The notes: generated from the sequence alone by a model not told the origin. 64,000 bases of DNA from Phenylobacterium sp. (GCA_004799545.1 SSMU01000004.1:1-64000), one strand, 5' to 3'. Counted from the first letter of the stretch, positions 8,774-18,801 are shown. Program-made: numbers and translations.

Positions 8774-9283
8774 ATGGCGTTGCGTGAAATCCTTGTCGTC
8801 CCCAATCCGGTCCTGAAGCAGGTCTCGACCCGTGTCGAAGCGGTCGACGACGCGATCCGCGCCCTGATGGACGACATGCTGGAGACTATGTACGCGGCGC
8901 CCGGCATCGGCCTGGCGGCGGTGCAGATCGGCGTGCCCAAGCGGGTCATCGTCATGGACCTCGCCCGCGAGGGCGAGGAGGCCCAGCCCCGCTACTTCGT
9001 GAACCCGGAGATCCTCTGGGCCTCGGAGGAGACCGCCCCCTACGAGGAGGGCTGCCTCTCGGTGCCGGAAATCTATGACGAGGTGGAACGGCCGGCGCAG
9101 GTGAAGCTGCGCTACCAGACCTACCAGGGCGAGACGGTCGAGGAGGACGCCGAGGGCCTGTTCGCCGTCTGCATCCAGCACGAGATGGACCACCTGGAAG
9201 GCGTGCTGTTCATCGACCACCTGTCACGCCTCAAGCGCGAACAGGCGATCAAGAAGGTCAAGAAACAGGTCAAGGCGGCCTGA
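8774..9283 (+). CDS. def: peptide deformylase
   Basis: It removes the formyl group from nascent N-terminal methionine. The 169-aa product starts at ATG 8774 ([14 protein letters not shown]), the usual PDF N-terminus; an upstream in-frame start at 8738 adds residues with no family counterpart. All three signatures are present: [10 protein letters not shown] at 44-53, EGCLSVP at 92-98 with metal ligand C94, and HEMDHLEG with H137, E138 and H141. A Lys-rich tail ends the protein. fmt, its usual partner, lies 1.4 kb downstream, separated by two genes on the other strand. Confidence 0.95.
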   Translation: MALREILVVPNPVLKQVSTRVEAVDDAIRALMDDMLETMYAAPGIGLAAVQIGVPKRVIVMDLAREGEEAQPRYFVNPEILWASEETAPYEEGCLSVPEIYDEVERPAQVKLRYQTYQGETVEEDAEGLFAVCIQHEMDHLEGVLFIDHLSRLKREQAIKKVKKQVKAA

Positions 9284-9289
9284 TCCGCG

Positions 9290-10171
9290 TCAGGGGCGTC
9301 CCGCATGGGGCGCGTCGACGGTGGCGATCACCAGCCGGCCCTTGGGGGCAGGATTCCCGTCGCCCTCGCCGGTCAGGGCCGGCGCGGTCAGCATGAACAG
9401 GGTGCGGCCGTCGTCGCCGCCCAGCATACAGGCGTAGCAGGTGTCGCCGGGATCGATGACCTCCCGCACCTCGCCGCCCTCGGCGATCCGCACGCACTCA
9501 TGGCCGCCCGCGTTGGCCACCCAGACGCAGCCCTCGGCGTCGAGGGCGATGCCGTCCGGCACGCGGGCGCCGGTCGAGGCCCAGACCCGCCGGTTCGAGA
9601 GCCGCCCGTCCGCCCCGATGTCGAGGGCGGTGAGCGCCGCCGCCAGGGTCTCGGCGACGATCAGGGTGCGCCCATCGGGCGTGATCACCGAGCCGTTCGG
9701 GAAATGCATGTCCTCGGCGGCCACGCCCACGGCGCCGTCGGGCGCGACCAGGGCGAGCTTTGCCGCCGTATGGTCGGCGATCACCCCCTCGAAGCCGCGG
9801 TCCGCCAACGCCGCCCCCAGGTCGAAGCCGAAGTTGCCGACGTAGGCGCGGCCCTGCGCGTCCACCACCATGTCGTTGCAGAACCAGGTCGCGATCCCGT
9901 TCAGGTCGGCATGAACGCTGATCTGGCCGTCGGGCGCCCGCCGCAGCACCTGGCGCTTGGTCATCGAGACCACCAGCAGCGAGCCGTCGGGCAGCCAGCC
10001 CAGGCCCGAGGGCTGGTCATCGATCTCGAACTCGATGCGGACGTCGCCGGCCAGCGAGACGGACTTCACGGCGTGCGCCTGGAAGTCACTGAACCAGAGC
10101 CGGTCATCGCGCCAGCGCGGCCCCTCGCCGAAATAGATCCCCTCCGCCAGGACGCGGGTCTCGCGGCTCAT
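9290..10171 (-). CDS. SMP-30/gluconolactonase/LRE-like family protein
   Basis: A 293-aa six-bladed beta-propeller of the SMP-30 family, mostly sugar lactone hydrolases. Family landmarks are the N-terminal metal-ligand GEGPRW near residue 15, [18 protein letters not shown] near 103, [19 protein letters not shown] near 160, and [17 protein letters not shown] near 205, which supplies the Asp ligand. It has no signal peptide, so it is likely cytoplasmic. It interrupts def and fmt on the opposite strand. The substrate is unknown. Confidence 0.88.
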   Translation of the reverse strand: MSRETRVLAEGIYFGEGPRWRDDRLWFSDFQAHAVKSVSLAGDVRIEFEIDDQPSGLGWLPDGSLLVVSMTKRQVLRRAPDGQISVHADLNGIATWFCNDMVVDAQGRAYVGNFGFDLGAALADRGFEGVIADHTAAKLALVAPDGAVGVAAEDMHFPNGSVITPDGRTLIVAETLAAALTALDIGADGRLSNRRVWASTGARVPDGIALDAEGCVWVANAGGHECVRIAEGGEVREVIDPGDTCYACMLGGDDGRTLFMLTAPALTGEGDGNPAPKGRLVIATVDAPHAGRP

Positions 10172-10264
10172 GGTTTCCCCCCGGCTTGCGCGGCCGCAGC
10201 TAAGGCCGCCGGCTGCGCCACGTCCAGCCCGGCGAACACGCCCTCAGGCGGCGGCGGGCGCAGA

Positions 10265-10630
10265 TCACTTCGTCCCGCTGTCCTTGGTGCTGTCGGAGGT
10301 GTCGTTCTCGTCCTTGTGCTTCTTCGAGGCGTCCTTCACCGCCTTGCCGAGGTCCTTCAGCGAGGCCTTCAGCTCGCTGCCGGCCTTCTTGACCTCCGGG
10401 TCCTGGGCCACGGACTTCAAGTCCTTGCCGGTGTCCTTGGCGGACGACTTGATGTCGGCGCCCACCTTCTGCGCGTCGGCCTTGAGGTCCTGGCCCGCGG
10501 CCTGGCCGGTCGACTTGACGTCGCTGGCCGTGGCGTTGGCGTCGGACTGGGTCTTCTGCTGGTCGGCCTTGGTGCAGCCGGCGACGGCGAGCGCCAGGCC
10601 GATGGTCGCGCCGATGAGGATGGTCCGCAT
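10265..10630 (-). CDS. small lipoprotein made of 11-residue amphipathic repeats
   Basis: A 121-aa protein starting at ATG 10630 ([11 protein letters not shown]); a longer frame upstream has no signal sequence. Residues 1-18 form a lipoprotein signal ending LAVAGC, with lipidated C19. From residue 37 the sequence falls into 11-mers starting D-[VLI]-K: 37-47, 48-58, 59-69 and 70-80, then 86-96 and 97-107 after a 5-residue slip. Composition is almost entirely Lys, Asp, Ala, Ser and Gly, as in LEA or apolipoprotein-type helices. It is probably periplasmic and envelope-attached. I do not know a characterised homologue. Confidence 0.82.
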   Translation of the reverse strand: MRTILIGATIGLALAVAGCTKADQQKTQSDANATASDVKSTGQAAGQDLKADAQKVGADIKSSAKDTGKDLKSVAQDPEVKKAGSELKASLKDLGKAVKDASKKHKDENDTSDSTKDSGTK

Positions 10631-10725
10631 GGATGGTCTCCGTGGGTTCGGCCTCAAAGTGCCAAGCTTTCGCGCAAGTTCCGAGGGATTTTGCGCGAAC
10701 GGCCCTCGACCGCTACATGGCGGCC

Positions 10726-11652
10726 ATGCGCCTGGCCTTCCTGGGAACCCCCGACTTCGCGGTCGCCTCGCTGAAACGCCTCGTGGAGGCGGGCCAGGAG
10801 GTGGCCTGCGTCTATTCCCAGCCGCCCGCCCCGCGCGGCCGGGGCCAGGACCTGAGGCCCTCGCCGACCCACGCTTTCGCCCTCGAACACGGCCTGCCGG
10901 TGCGGACGCCCGCCTCGATGCGCGATCCGGCCGAGATCGCGGCCTTCCGGGCGCTGGGCCTCGACGCCGCGGTGGTGGTGGCGTTCGGCCAGATCCTGCC
11001 CGCCGAGGTGCTGGACGCGCCCCGCCTGGGGTCCTTCAACCTGCACGGCTCGCTGCTGCCCCGCTGGCGGGGCGCTGCCCCCATCCAGCGGGCGATCATG
11101 GCCGGCGATCCGGTGACCGGCGTCCAGGTCATGCGGATGACCGAAGGCCTGGACGAGGGCCCGGTCCTGGCGTCGGAGACCCTGCGCATCGGCCCGCTCG
11201 ACACCGCCGCGACCCTGCACGACCGGATGGCCGAGGCCGGCGCCGCCTTGCTCGCCAGCACCTTGCCGCTGATCGAGCGCGGCGCGGCCCGCGAGACGGC
11301 CCAAGCCGAGGAGGGCGTCACCTACGCCAAGAAGATCCGGCCCAAGGAGGCGCGGATCGACTGGAGCAAGCCGGCCCAGGAGGTCGACCGCAAGATCCGC
11401 GGCCTGTCGCCCTATCCCGGCGCCTGGTTCAATTTACCCACCGACAAGGGGCCGCTGCGCGTCAAGGCCCTGCTCTCGGCTTTCGAGGACGCCGACGGCC
11501 CGCCGGGCCAGGTGCTGGACGACCGCCTGCTGGTGGCTTGCGGCGGGGGCGCGGTCCGCCTGCTGCGCGTGCAGCGCGAGGGCAGAGGCGCCCAGGACGC
11601 CGAGGCCTTCCTGCGCGGCTCGCCGGTGGTGGCCGGGACCCGGCTCAGCTGA
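10726..11652 (+). CDS. fmt: methionyl-tRNA formyltransferase
   Basis: It formylates initiator Met-tRNA using 10-formyl-THF. The product is 308 aa from ATG 10726 ([11 protein letters not shown]); ATG 10717, three codons earlier, is an alternative. The catalytic triad is visible as N105, H107 ([14 protein letters not shown]) and D143 ([10 protein letters not shown]). The C-terminal OB-like tRNA-binding domain begins near residue 205 ([15 protein letters not shown]). The stop overlaps the truA start by one base (tgatg). Confidence 0.95.
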   Translation: MRLAFLGTPDFAVASLKRLVEAGQEVACVYSQPPAPRGRGQDLRPSPTHAFALEHGLPVRTPASMRDPAEIAAFRALGLDAAVVVAFGQILPAEVLDAPRLGSFNLHGSLLPRWRGAAPIQRAIMAGDPVTGVQVMRMTEGLDEGPVLASETLRIGPLDTAATLHDRMAEAGAALLASTLPLIERGAARETAQAEEGVTYAKKIRPKEARIDWSKPAQEVDRKIRGLSPYPGAWFNLPTDKGPLRVKALLSAFEDADGPPGQVLDDRLLVACGGGAVRLLRVQREGRGAQDAEAFLRGSPVVAGTRLS

Positions 11653-12395
11653 TGCCGCGCTACCGCCTGACCATCGAGTATGACGGCCGGCCCTACCACG
11701 GCTTCCAGGCGCAGGGCGCCCTGCCGTCCGTCCAGGCCTCGATCGAGCGGGCGGTGCAGGGCTTCTGCGGCGAGACCCTTCGGCTGCAGGCGGCCGGCCG
11801 CACCGACACCGGCGTCCACGCCACCGGCCAGGTAATCCACGTCGACCTCGAAAAGGACTGGAAGCCCGCCGTGGTGCGAGACGCGCTGAACGCCCACCTG
11901 GTCCCCGAGCCGATCGTGGTCCTCGACGCCGTGGTGGTCCCGGCGGACTGGCACGCCCGTTTTTCCGCTGTCGAGCGGCGCTACCTCTACCGCATCCTCA
12001 ACCGCCGCAGCCCGCCGGCCCTGGACCAGGGCCGCGTCTGGCACGTCAAGAAGCCGCTGGACGCCGCCGCCATGCACGCCGCCGCCCAGGCCCTGGTCGG
12101 CCACCACGACTTCACCACCTTCCGCGACCTGGCCTGCCAGGCCAAGTCGCCGATGAAGACCCTGGACGTCGCCGCCGTCCGCCGCGAGGGCGACGAGGTG
12201 CTGCTGGCGTTCGCCTCGCGCTCCTTCCTGCACCGCCAGGTCCGCTCCATGACCGGCTCCCTCGCCGAGGTCGGCCTCGGCCGCTGGACCGCGGAGGACC
12301 TCAAGGCCGCGCTGGAGGCCCGCGACCGCAAGGCCTGCGGCCCGGTGGCGCCGGCGGATGGGCTCTATCTGACGGGGGTGGACTACAAGCGATGA
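11652..12395 (+). CDS. truA: tRNA pseudouridine(38-40) synthase TruA
   Basis: It modifies uridines 38-40 in the tRNA anticodon stem. The product is 247 aa from ATG 11652, overlapping the fmt stop by one base. The catalytic Asp is D52 within [15 protein letters not shown]. The family's RRYLYRI segment near 110 and [19 protein letters not shown] near 196 are present. It converges with dapE, with one base between the stops. The usual alphaproteobacterial def-fmt-truA group is here split only by two opposite-strand genes. Confidence 0.95.
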   Translation: MPRYRLTIEYDGRPYHGFQAQGALPSVQASIERAVQGFCGETLRLQAAGRTDTGVHATGQVIHVDLEKDWKPAVVRDALNAHLVPEPIVVLDAVVVPADWHARFSAVERRYLYRILNRRSPPALDQGRVWHVKKPLDAAAMHAAAQALVGHHDFTTFRDLACQAKSPMKTLDVAAVRREGDEVLLAFASRSFLHRQVRSMTGSLAEVGLGRWTAEDLKAALEARDRKACGPVAPADGLYLTGVDYKR

Positions 12396-12396
12396 G

Positions 12397-13539
12397 TTAG
12401 GCGAACGCCTCGAAATACATCTCGATCAGCCGCTCGTAGACCGCCTGCAGCATGCGGATCTCGCCAACCGGCGCGCGCTCGTCGACCTGGTGCATGGTCT
12501 TGCCCACCAGGCCCAGCTCCACCACCGGGCACAGGGCGCGGATGAAGCGGGCGTCCGAGGTGCCGCCGGACGTGGAGAGCTCCGGCGCGCGGCCGGCCAC
12601 CTCCTGCACGGCGGCCGCGACCACGTCGGTGAACCGCCCGGGCTCGGTCAGGAAGGCCTCGCCGCTGATCTGCGGGGTGACGGTGATCGACCCCTCAAAG
12701 CCCTCCGCCGCGGCGCGCGCCTCCGCCGCGATCCAGTCGGCCAGGGCCTGGCCGGTGTGGTTCGGGTTGAAGCGGATGTTCAGCCGGGCCCGCGCCAGGC
12801 CGGGGATCACGTTGGTTGCGGTGTTGGGCGCCTCGATCCAGGTGACCTCCAGGTTCGAGGGCTGGAATTCCGGATAGCCGTCGTCGAGCATGCGGCTTTG
12901 CAGGGCCGAGAGCAGCCGGATCAGCACCGGGACCGGGTTGGCCGCGCGATGCGGATAGGCCACGTGGCCCTGCACGCCGGTCACCGCGATCTCGGCGTTG
13001 ATCGAGCCCCGGCGGCCGACCTTGACCATGTCGCCGAAGGTCTCCGACGAGGTGGGCTCCCCCACCACGCAGTGGTCGATCCGCTCGCCGACCGCGGCCA
13101 GGGCCTCGACCACCTTCTTGGTGCCGTCCGTCGCCACGCCCTCCTCGTCGCCGGTGATCAGGAAGGAGAGCGAGCCTTTCACATGCCCCGCCGCGATGGC
13201 GTTGGCGGCCGCCGCGGCGAAGGCGGCGATGGCGCTCTTCATGTCCACTGCGCCGCGCCCGATCAGCACCCCGTCCACCACCTCGCCCGCGAAGGCGTCA
13301 TGGCTCCAGGCGCTGGCCTCGCCAACCGGCACCACGTCGGTGTGGCCTGCGAAGCAGAGGTTGGGGCTCTCGGCGCCGAAGCGGGCGTAGAGGTTCTCGA
13401 TCTCGCCGAACCGCATCCGCCGGCAGGCGAAGCCCAGGCCCGCCAGGGTCCGCTCCACCAGGTCCATGGCGCCGGCGTCCGCCGGGGTGACGGAGGGCTT
13501 GCGGATCAGTTCCCGCGTCAGGTCGACCGCGTCGATCAA
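12397..13539 (-). CDS. dapE: succinyl-diaminopimelate desuccinylase
   Basis: A zinc peptidase-fold enzyme that makes LL-DAP from N-succinyl-LL-DAP. The 380-aa frame opens with TTG at 13539; an in-frame stop a few codons upstream rules out an earlier ATG. Metal ligands and catalytic residues follow M20 order: H66 and D68 (AGHTDVV), D99 (GRGAVDMKS), E132/E133 (GDEEG), E161 (VGEPTSS) and the C-terminal H in KTMHQVDERAP. dapD, the step two earlier in the same succinylase branch, lies 0.55 kb away on the same strand but in a separate transcription unit. Confidence 0.95.
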   Translation of the reverse strand: MIDAVDLTRELIRKPSVTPADAGAMDLVERTLAGLGFACRRMRFGEIENLYARFGAESPNLCFAGHTDVVPVGEASAWSHDAFAGEVVDGVLIGRGAVDMKSAIAAFAAAAANAIAAGHVKGSLSFLITGDEEGVATDGTKKVVEALAAVGERIDHCVVGEPTSSETFGDMVKVGRRGSINAEIAVTGVQGHVAYPHRAANPVPVLIRLLSALQSRMLDDGYPEFQPSNLEVTWIEAPNTATNVIPGLARARLNIRFNPNHTGQALADWIAAEARAAAEGFEGSITVTPQISGEAFLTEPGRFTDVVAAAVQEVAGRAPELSTSGGTSDARFIRALCPVVELGLVGKTMHQVDERAPVGEIRMLQAVYERLIEMYFEAFA

Positions 13540-13596
13540 GCTCGAACCTTGGCTTCGGGTTTCCTATCTGTGACCTTCCTAGCCCAGGGAGGGGTT

Positions 13597-14061
13597 ATGC
13601 CCAAGATCGACATCGCCACCGCGCCGAAACGTTTCGGGACCGCCTATCCCGCACCCTTCGACAAGCCGTGCGACGAGCGCGCCCGCAGCCAGCTCGGCGA
13701 CGCGGTCGGGCTCGACCAGTTCGGCGTCAACCTGCTCACCCTGAAGCCCGGCGTCTGGTCGGCGCAGCGGCATTGGCACTCCCGCGAGGACGAGTTCGTC
13801 TGGGTAGTGGCTGGCGAGGTGGTGCTGGTGGACGATGCCGGCGAGACCGTGCTGGGAGCCGGCGACTGCGCGGGCTTCAAGGCCGGCGTCGCCAACGGCC
13901 ACCACTTGGTGAACCGCTCGGAGCGAGACGCCGTAGTGCTGGAAGTCGGCACGCGCAACGACGCCGAGGACGGCTGCGACTATCCCGACATCGACATGGT
14001 CTCGAAGCCCGGCGAGGCCCACTACTTCCACCGCGACGGGACGCCTTATGCAGCGAAGTGA
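13597..14061 (+). CDS. cupin-domain protein
   Basis: A 154-aa single-domain cupin starting at ATG 13597 behind a strong ribosome site (ggagggg, 5-6 nt before). Motif 1 carries H59, H61 and an acidic residue at 64-66 (RHWHSREDEFVWVVAGE). Motif 2 carries His near 102 (GVANGHHLVN). It fits a sugar-isomerase or small-molecule dioxygenase-like cupin that could bind a metal. The substrate is not predictable. It is divergent from dapE (57 nt) and convergent with dapD, with a hairpin between. Confidence 0.88.
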   Translation: MPKIDIATAPKRFGTAYPAPFDKPCDERARSQLGDAVGLDQFGVNLLTLKPGVWSAQRHWHSREDEFVWVVAGEVVLVDDAGETVLGAGDCAGFKAGVANGHHLVNRSERDAVVLEVGTRNDAEDGCDYPDIDMVSKPGEAHYFHRDGTPYAAK

Positions 14062-14064
14062 TCG

Positions 14065-14088
14065 CCTCTCCCCCGCGCGGCGGAGAGG
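14065..14088. terminator. hairpin between convergent cupin gene and dapD
   Basis: The stem pairs cctctcc (14065-14071) with ggagagg (14082-14088) around a GC-rich loop. It fills most of the 30 nt between the cupin stop and the dapD stop. There is no clear T-run, so termination, if any, would rely on the stem. The position suggests a shared bidirectional terminator. Confidence 0.5.
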
Positions 14089-14091
14089 TCG

Positions 14092-14919
14092 CTAGTCCCG
14101 CAGCAGCTCGTTGATCGAGGTCTTCGAGCGGGTGCGTTCGTCCACGGTCTTCATGATCACCGCACAGTAGGTGGAGGGCAGCGACGGGTCGTGGGCGTTG
14201 GGCCGAGAGCCGGAGACCACCACCGAATAGGGCGGCACCTCGCCGAGGTGGGTCTTGCCGGTCTTGCGGTCGATGATCGGGGTGGTCGAGGTGATGTAGA
14301 CGCCCATGGAGAGCACGCTGCCCTCACGCACGATGACGCCCTCGGCCACCTCGGAGCGGGCGCCGATGAAGCAGTTGTCCTCGATGATCGTCGGATTGGC
14401 CTGCAGGGGCTCCAACACGCCGCCGATGCCCGCCCCGCCCGACAGGTGCACGTGGCGGCCGATCTGGGCGCAGGAGCCGACGGTGGCCCAGGTGTCGACC
14501 ATGGTCCCCTCGCCCACATAGGCGCCGATGTTGACGAACGATGGCGTCAGCACCGCCCCCTTGGCGATGAAGGCCCCCTTGCGGACGATGGCGCCCGGCA
14601 GGGCGCGGAAGCCCGCGGCCTCGAAGCGCGCGGCGTCCCAGCCGGCGAACTTCAGCGGGATCTTGTCCCACCAGGGGCCGGGCGCGTCGGCCTCGACCAG
14701 GGCGGCGGGCGTCAGGCGGAAATAGAGCAGGATCGCCTGCTTGGCCCATTGGTGGACGGCCCAGGCGCCGTCCGCGCCGCGCTCGGCGACCCTCAGCGTC
14801 CCGGCGTCCAGCCGTTCGAGGGTCTCCAGCACCGCCTCACGGACCGGGCCCTTGGTCGCCGGGCTGACCGCCTCGCGATCCTCCCAGCCGGCTTCGATCG
14901 TGGCCTTCAGGTCGTCCAT
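14092..14919 (-). CDS. dapD: 2,3,4,5-tetrahydropyridine-2,6-dicarboxylate N-succinyltransferase
   Basis: It succinylates tetrahydrodipicolinate in the lysine/DAP pathway. The 275-aa product has an N-terminal helical domain and a left-handed beta-helix of hexapeptide repeats (about 105-245: [51 protein letters not shown]). This region includes the SCAQIG active-site loop. ATG 14919 directly abuts the stop of the HAD gene, so it is the third gene of argB-HAD-dapD. DapD and the nearby DapE make the succinylase branch explicit. Confidence 0.95.
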   Translation of the reverse strand: MDDLKATIEAGWEDREAVSPATKGPVREAVLETLERLDAGTLRVAERGADGAWAVHQWAKQAILLYFRLTPAALVEADAPGPWWDKIPLKFAGWDAARFEAAGFRALPGAIVRKGAFIAKGAVLTPSFVNIGAYVGEGTMVDTWATVGSCAQIGRHVHLSGGAGIGGVLEPLQANPTIIEDNCFIGARSEVAEGVIVREGSVLSMGVYITSTTPIIDRKTGKTHLGEVPPYSVVVSGSRPNAHDPSLPSTYCAVIMKTVDERTRSKTSINELLRD

Positions 14920-15585
14920 TCAGGCGGCTTCCCTCAACCGGGCGTCCTTCAGGAAGGGCGCGAGCTTGTCGGTCTTGTAGTCGATGAACGGGGCGATCGA
15001 GGCCGGCGCCTGCGGACCGACCAGCACGGTGGTCATGCCGAGCTCGTGGGCCGGGGCCAGGTTGCGCTCGCTGTCCTCGAAGAAGGCGGTCTCGGCGGGA
15101 TCGATGCCGTGCGCGGCGTTCATCCGCGCGAAGGCCAGCGGGTCGGGCTTCGGCACATAGTCGAACGAGCCGATGTGGAACACCTCGTCGAACAGGTGAT
15201 CCAGGGCCAGGCGCTCCAGCACGCGCCGGGCGTGGACGTCGTCGGCGTTGGTGAAGATCAGCCGCCGGCCCGGCAGCCGCTCGAGCGCGGCGATCAGCTC
15301 CGGGTCGCGCGCCAGGCTCTCCAGCGACAGGTCGTGGAACATGGCGTGGAAGTCCGCCGGATCGACGCCGTGGTGCAGCATGAGGCCGGTGAGGCTGAGG
15401 CCGTGGTCCTTCAGGTAGACCTTCTGCAGCTTGAAGGCCTCGTCCCGGTCGAGGCCGGTCACCTTGACCACGAAGTCGGTGATGCGGCGCTCGATGTCGC
15501 GCATGAAGCCGCTCTCCACCGGGTAGAGGGTGTTGTCCAGGTCGAACAGCCAGGTGGTGATGTGGCGAAGGTCGGCGCCGCTCAT
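14920..15585 (-). CDS. HAD-family pyrimidine 5'-nucleotidase-like phosphatase
   Basis: A 221-aa HAD hydrolase. Motif I is FDLDNTLYP with the nucleophile near D15 and acid D17. Motif II is IFTNAD near 108, the Lys is in [10 protein letters not shown] near 142, and motif IV is FFEDSERNL near 167. The DNTLYP signature and helical cap match the pyrimidine 5'-nucleotidase (Sdt1/YjjG-like) group. Its ATG overlaps the argB stop by 4 nt (atga) and its stop abuts the dapD start. Such a gene between argB and dapD is common in alphaproteobacteria. The physiological substrate is unknown. Confidence 0.88.
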   Translation of the reverse strand: MSGADLRHITTWLFDLDNTLYPVESGFMRDIERRITDFVVKVTGLDRDEAFKLQKVYLKDHGLSLTGLMLHHGVDPADFHAMFHDLSLESLARDPELIAALERLPGRRLIFTNADDVHARRVLERLALDHLFDEVFHIGSFDYVPKPDPLAFARMNAAHGIDPAETAFFEDSERNLAPAHELGMTTVLVGPQAPASIAPFIDYKTDKLAPFLKDARLREAA

Positions 15586-16526
15586 TTGCAGACCAGCGTG
15601 CCCGCCCCGTGCTCGGTGAAGAGCTCGACCAGCATGGCGTGCGGCCGCCGCCCGTCCAGGATCACCACCGCCTCGACGCCCGCCTCGACCGCGGCGATGG
15701 CGGTCTCCAGCTTGGGGATCATGCCGCCGGTGGCGACGCCGTCGGCGATCGCCTTCCTGGCCTCGGCGACGGTGAGCTGGCGCATCAGCTCGCCATTCTT
15801 GTCCAGCACGCCGGCCACGTCGGTGAGCAGCAGCATGCGCTTGGCCTGCAGGGCGCCGGCCAGGGCGCCGGCCACCGTGTCGGCGTTGATGTTGTAGGTC
15901 TCGCCGGCCGCTGAGACGCCGATCGGCGCCACCACGGGGATATAGTCCTCCTCGGCGTAGATCAACGCCTTGAGCAGGGTCGGATCGACCTTCTTCGGCT
16001 CACCGACGAAGCCCAGGTCGACCATCCGCTCGACCTCGGAGTCTGGGTCCTTCTTGGTGCGGGTGACCTTCTCCACGGTGATCAGCCGGGCGTCCTTGCC
16101 GGACAGCCCCACGCCGCGCACGTCGGCCTCGGCGCCGGCCTGGGTGATCCAGGTGGCGATCTCCTTGTTGATCGCGCCGGAGAGGACCATCTCGGCCACC
16201 TCCATGGTCGCCTCGTCGGTGACCCTGAGCCCGTCGACGAAGGTCGACTTGACGCCGGCCTTGGCGAGCCAGGCGGAAATCTGCGGGCCGCCGCCGTGCA
16301 CCACCACCGGATGGACGCCCAGCATCTTCAGCAGCACGGCGTCGGCGGCGAACAGCTTGGCCACTTGATCCTCGCCCATGGCGTGGCCGCCGTATTTGAT
16401 GACCACGGTCGAGCGGTCGTAGGTCTGGATATAGGGCAGGGCCTCGGCGAGGGTCTTGGCGGTCGCCCAGCCCTGACCCTCGTCGGCTTGGCCCTGGATG
16501 ACCTGACCTGGGGTGTCGTCGCTCAC
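15582..16526 (-). CDS. argB: acetylglutamate kinase
   Basis: Second step of arginine synthesis. The 314-aa product begins with GTG at 16526 and has a ~25-residue N-terminal extension before the kinase core. Nucleotide and substrate motifs are [10 protein letters not shown] near 42, [10 protein letters not shown] near 73, [15 protein letters not shown] near 210 and [18 protein letters not shown] near 265. The N-terminal extension may form the helix that mediates Arg-inhibited hexamers in the family, which is inference. It is the first gene of argB-HAD-dapD. Confidence 0.95.
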   Translation of the reverse strand: MSDDTPGQVIQGQADEGQGWATAKTLAEALPYIQTYDRSTVVIKYGGHAMGEDQVAKLFAADAVLLKMLGVHPVVVHGGGPQISAWLAKAGVKSTFVDGLRVTDEATMEVAEMVLSGAINKEIATWITQAGAEADVRGVGLSGKDARLITVEKVTRTKKDPDSEVERMVDLGFVGEPKKVDPTLLKALIYAEEDYIPVVAPIGVSAAGETYNINADTVAGALAGALQAKRMLLLTDVAGVLDKNGELMRQLTVAEARKAIADGVATGGMIPKLETAIAAVEAGVEAVVILDGRRPHAMLVELFTEHGAGTLVCK

Positions 16527-16636
16527 CTTGATCCCTCGGAACTCCGGAGCGCTCCGATAGCGGACGCGCCGCCCCCTGTCACCTTTGCGCCCGCGTGCTA
16601 AGCGTCACCACAGTCGAGTTGGGACGGGGAAATTCC

Positions 16637-17914
16637 ATGAAGCTGATGAGCATGGCGGCGGCGGTGCTGGCCGCCTGGGCGGTGGCGGCGGGGGCCGAGG
16701 CGAAGACCGTGGCGGTGTCCGCCGACCGGCTGCTGGACGTCGTGGGCGGCCACTACCTCGACCATCCGCTGGTGGTGATCACCGATGGACGGATCACCGC
16801 GGTCGAGCATCAGGGCGATGCGGTCCCGGCTGGCGCCGAGCGGATCGACCTGCCCGGCGTGACGCTGCTGCCCGGCCTGATCGACATGCACGTCCATCTG
16901 ACCTCCTCGCCGATCTACGGCGGCTACACCTACCTGCAGTTCACCGACAGCTTCTGGCCGATCATCGCCACGCGGCACGCCAGGGACACCCTCGAGGCCG
17001 GCTTCACCACGGTGCGCAACGTGGGTTCCGCCAATTTCGACGACGTGGGCCTGCGCCAGGCGATCGACGAGGGCTTCATCAAGGGCCCGCGGATGATCAC
17101 CGCCGGCTACGCCATCGGCTCGACCGGCGGCCACTGCGACGAGACCTTCTTCCCGCCCTCCATGAAGCAGAAGGCGCCGTCGGTGATTGACACGCCCGAT
17201 GAGGGCCGCGAGCGGGTGCGCTGGATGCACAAGTACGGCGCGACGGTGATCAAGATCTGCGCCACCGGCGGGGTGTTCAGCCATGGCGACACGCCCGGCG
17301 CTCAGCAGCTCACCGTCGAGGAGATCCGGGCCATGGTCGACGAGGCCCATCGCACGGGCCTGAAGGTCGCCGCCCACGCCCACGGCGCCGACGGCATCAA
17401 GGCCGCCATCCTGGGCGGCGTCGACACCATCGAGCACGCCAGCCTGGTGGACGACGAGGGGATCAGGCTCGCGGTCCAGCACGGCGCCTACTTCGGCATG
17501 GACATCTACAACACCGACTACACCCAGGCCGAGGGCGCCAAGAACGGCGTGCTGCCGGAGAACCTCAAGAAGGACCGCGACATCGGCGAGATCCAGCGGG
17601 AGAACTTCCGCAAGGCGCTGAAGGCCGGGGTGAAGATGATCTTCTCCACCGACGCCGGGGTCTATCCGCACGGGACCAACGCCCGGCAGTTCGCGGTGAT
17701 GGTGCGCTATGGCGCGACCCCGCTCCAGGCCATCCAGACCGCCACGCTGAACGCCTCCCAGGCGCTGGGCGGCGACTGGACCCACGACGTGGGCCAGGTC
17801 GCCCCGGGCCGCTTCGGCGACCTGGTCGGCGTCTCCGGCGATCCCCTGGCTGACGTCACCACCCTGGAGCACCCGGTCTTCGTGATGAAGGGCGGCGAGG
17901 TGGTGCGCCGCTGA
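16637..17914 (+). CDS. secreted amidohydrolase (imidazolonepropionase-like)
   Basis: A 425-aa metal-dependent amidohydrolase with a signal peptide (1-22, AAWAVAAGAEA). ATG 16637 is chosen because it begins the signal; the frame also opens at 16595. Binuclear-site residues are H85 and H87 (IDMHVHLTS), the probable carboxylated K206 (GATVIKICATGG), H247/H249 (KVAAHAHGADG), H267 (IEHASLVDD) and D339 (MIFSTDAGVYPHG). The group includes periplasmic dipeptidases and carboxypeptidases acting on Arg, Lys or Pro dipeptides. A peptidase role is a family inference. Confidence 0.9.
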   Translation: MKLMSMAAAVLAAWAVAAGAEAKTVAVSADRLLDVVGGHYLDHPLVVITDGRITAVEHQGDAVPAGAERIDLPGVTLLPGLIDMHVHLTSSPIYGGYTYLQFTDSFWPIIATRHARDTLEAGFTTVRNVGSANFDDVGLRQAIDEGFIKGPRMITAGYAIGSTGGHCDETFFPPSMKQKAPSVIDTPDEGRERVRWMHKYGATVIKICATGGVFSHGDTPGAQQLTVEEIRAMVDEAHRTGLKVAAHAHGADGIKAAILGGVDTIEHASLVDDEGIRLAVQHGAYFGMDIYNTDYTQAEGAKNGVLPENLKKDRDIGEIQRENFRKALKAGVKMIFSTDAGVYPHGTNARQFAVMVRYGATPLQAIQTATLNASQALGGDWTHDVGQVAPGRFGDLVGVSGDPLADVTTLEHPVFVMKGGEVVRR

Positions 17915-17917
17915 ACC

Positions 17918-18763
17918 CTAGGGTGACGGCAGGCGGCGGATGTCGACCTCGCGGCGAACCTGCAGCCGCAGCGGTTGGGCGGCGCCCGGCGGGGTCATCT
18001 GCAGGTCGAGGTCGTCATGCAGGGCGTAGGCGTGCTCCAGCACCCCGCTGCGTGGGTCGATCTCCAGTCGGAAGGCGAACCGCTCGGTCCCGTTGAGCGC
18101 TACCGGCCCGCCCGGCGTCGCGCTGTCGCCCTGGATCAGCTCCAGGCGGGAAAGCGTGGGAGCCCAGTCGACGAGGACGCGGCCCGCCACCGGGTCGGCG
18201 AGGCTGATCTGGCCGCCGTCGGAGCTCTCGGTCATCTCGATCCCCGGCCGCCGCAGGTGGGTGGAGAAGCCGGCGAAGGCCGCCGTCCGGGTCTTCGGTC
18301 CGAGTCGGTCGATGTGGAAGACGTCCGAGGCCTGGATCAGGGTGACGTTCAGGATGTCGGTCAGCGGGAAGAACAGCGCCGGCGGCGCGCAGAGCGCCAG
18401 GAAGGCTTCGCCCAGCTTGGCCAACTCGGGCGTCAGCGGGTGCAGCCGCACCTCGGCCAGCTCGCCCGGCTCGGCATGCAGGGCCGTGGCGCAGGCAGGG
18501 TCGAGGCGGACCGGCGTCCGCGTCTCGCCAGCCACGGTCTCGGCGCGCAGGATGACGGCGACGACGCCCCCGCCCGGCTCGGTGCGCAGCCGATAGTCCA
18601 TGCTGTAGCCCTCGGTCGCGCCGGGCCGGACCTCGCGGACCTCATAGCGATAGAGCCGTTCGCCGGCCTGAGGCCGCAGGACCGGCGGCGAGGCGGCGTC
18701 GGCCGCGTGCGCCGCCAGGGCCAGGGCCAGGATCGCGCTCCCCGCGGCCACCGTGCTTGTCAT
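17918..18763 (-). CDS. secreted protein of unknown function
   Basis: A 281-aa protein starting at ATG 18763, preceded by a purine-rich site (gggagggcgcgggg). The longer frame to 18817 would run into engB. Residues 1-22 are a signal peptide ending AAHAADA. The mature part looks beta-rich and soluble, with two Cys near 110 and 142 that could pair. I recognise no family. It lies 38 nt downstream of engB on the same strand, so it may be the tail of rpmH-rnpA-yidC-engB. Its stop is 3 nt from the convergent amidohydrolase stop. Confidence 0.75.
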   Translation of the reverse strand: MTSTVAAGSAILALALAAHAADAASPPVLRPQAGERLYRYEVREVRPGATEGYSMDYRLRTEPGGGVVAVILRAETVAGETRTPVRLDPACATALHAEPGELAEVRLHPLTPELAKLGEAFLALCAPPALFFPLTDILNVTLIQASDVFHIDRLGPKTRTAAFAGFSTHLRRPGIEMTESSDGGQISLADPVAGRVLVDWAPTLSRLELIQGDSATPGGPVALNGTERFAFRLEIDPRSGVLEHAYALHDDLDLQMTPPGAAQPLRLQVRREVDIRRLPSP

Positions 18764-18801
18764 CCCCGCGCCCTCCCGAAGGGCGCCGAGTGGGCCACGG
18801 C

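Noticed and set aside
6082..8955. 957-residue open frame on the minus strand
   Set aside because: It runs antisense across rmuC and in a wrong frame over the MFS gene. Its Arg/Gly/His/Ala-rich translation is typical of shadow frames in high-GC DNA, and rmuC and the MFS gene have clear domain matches.
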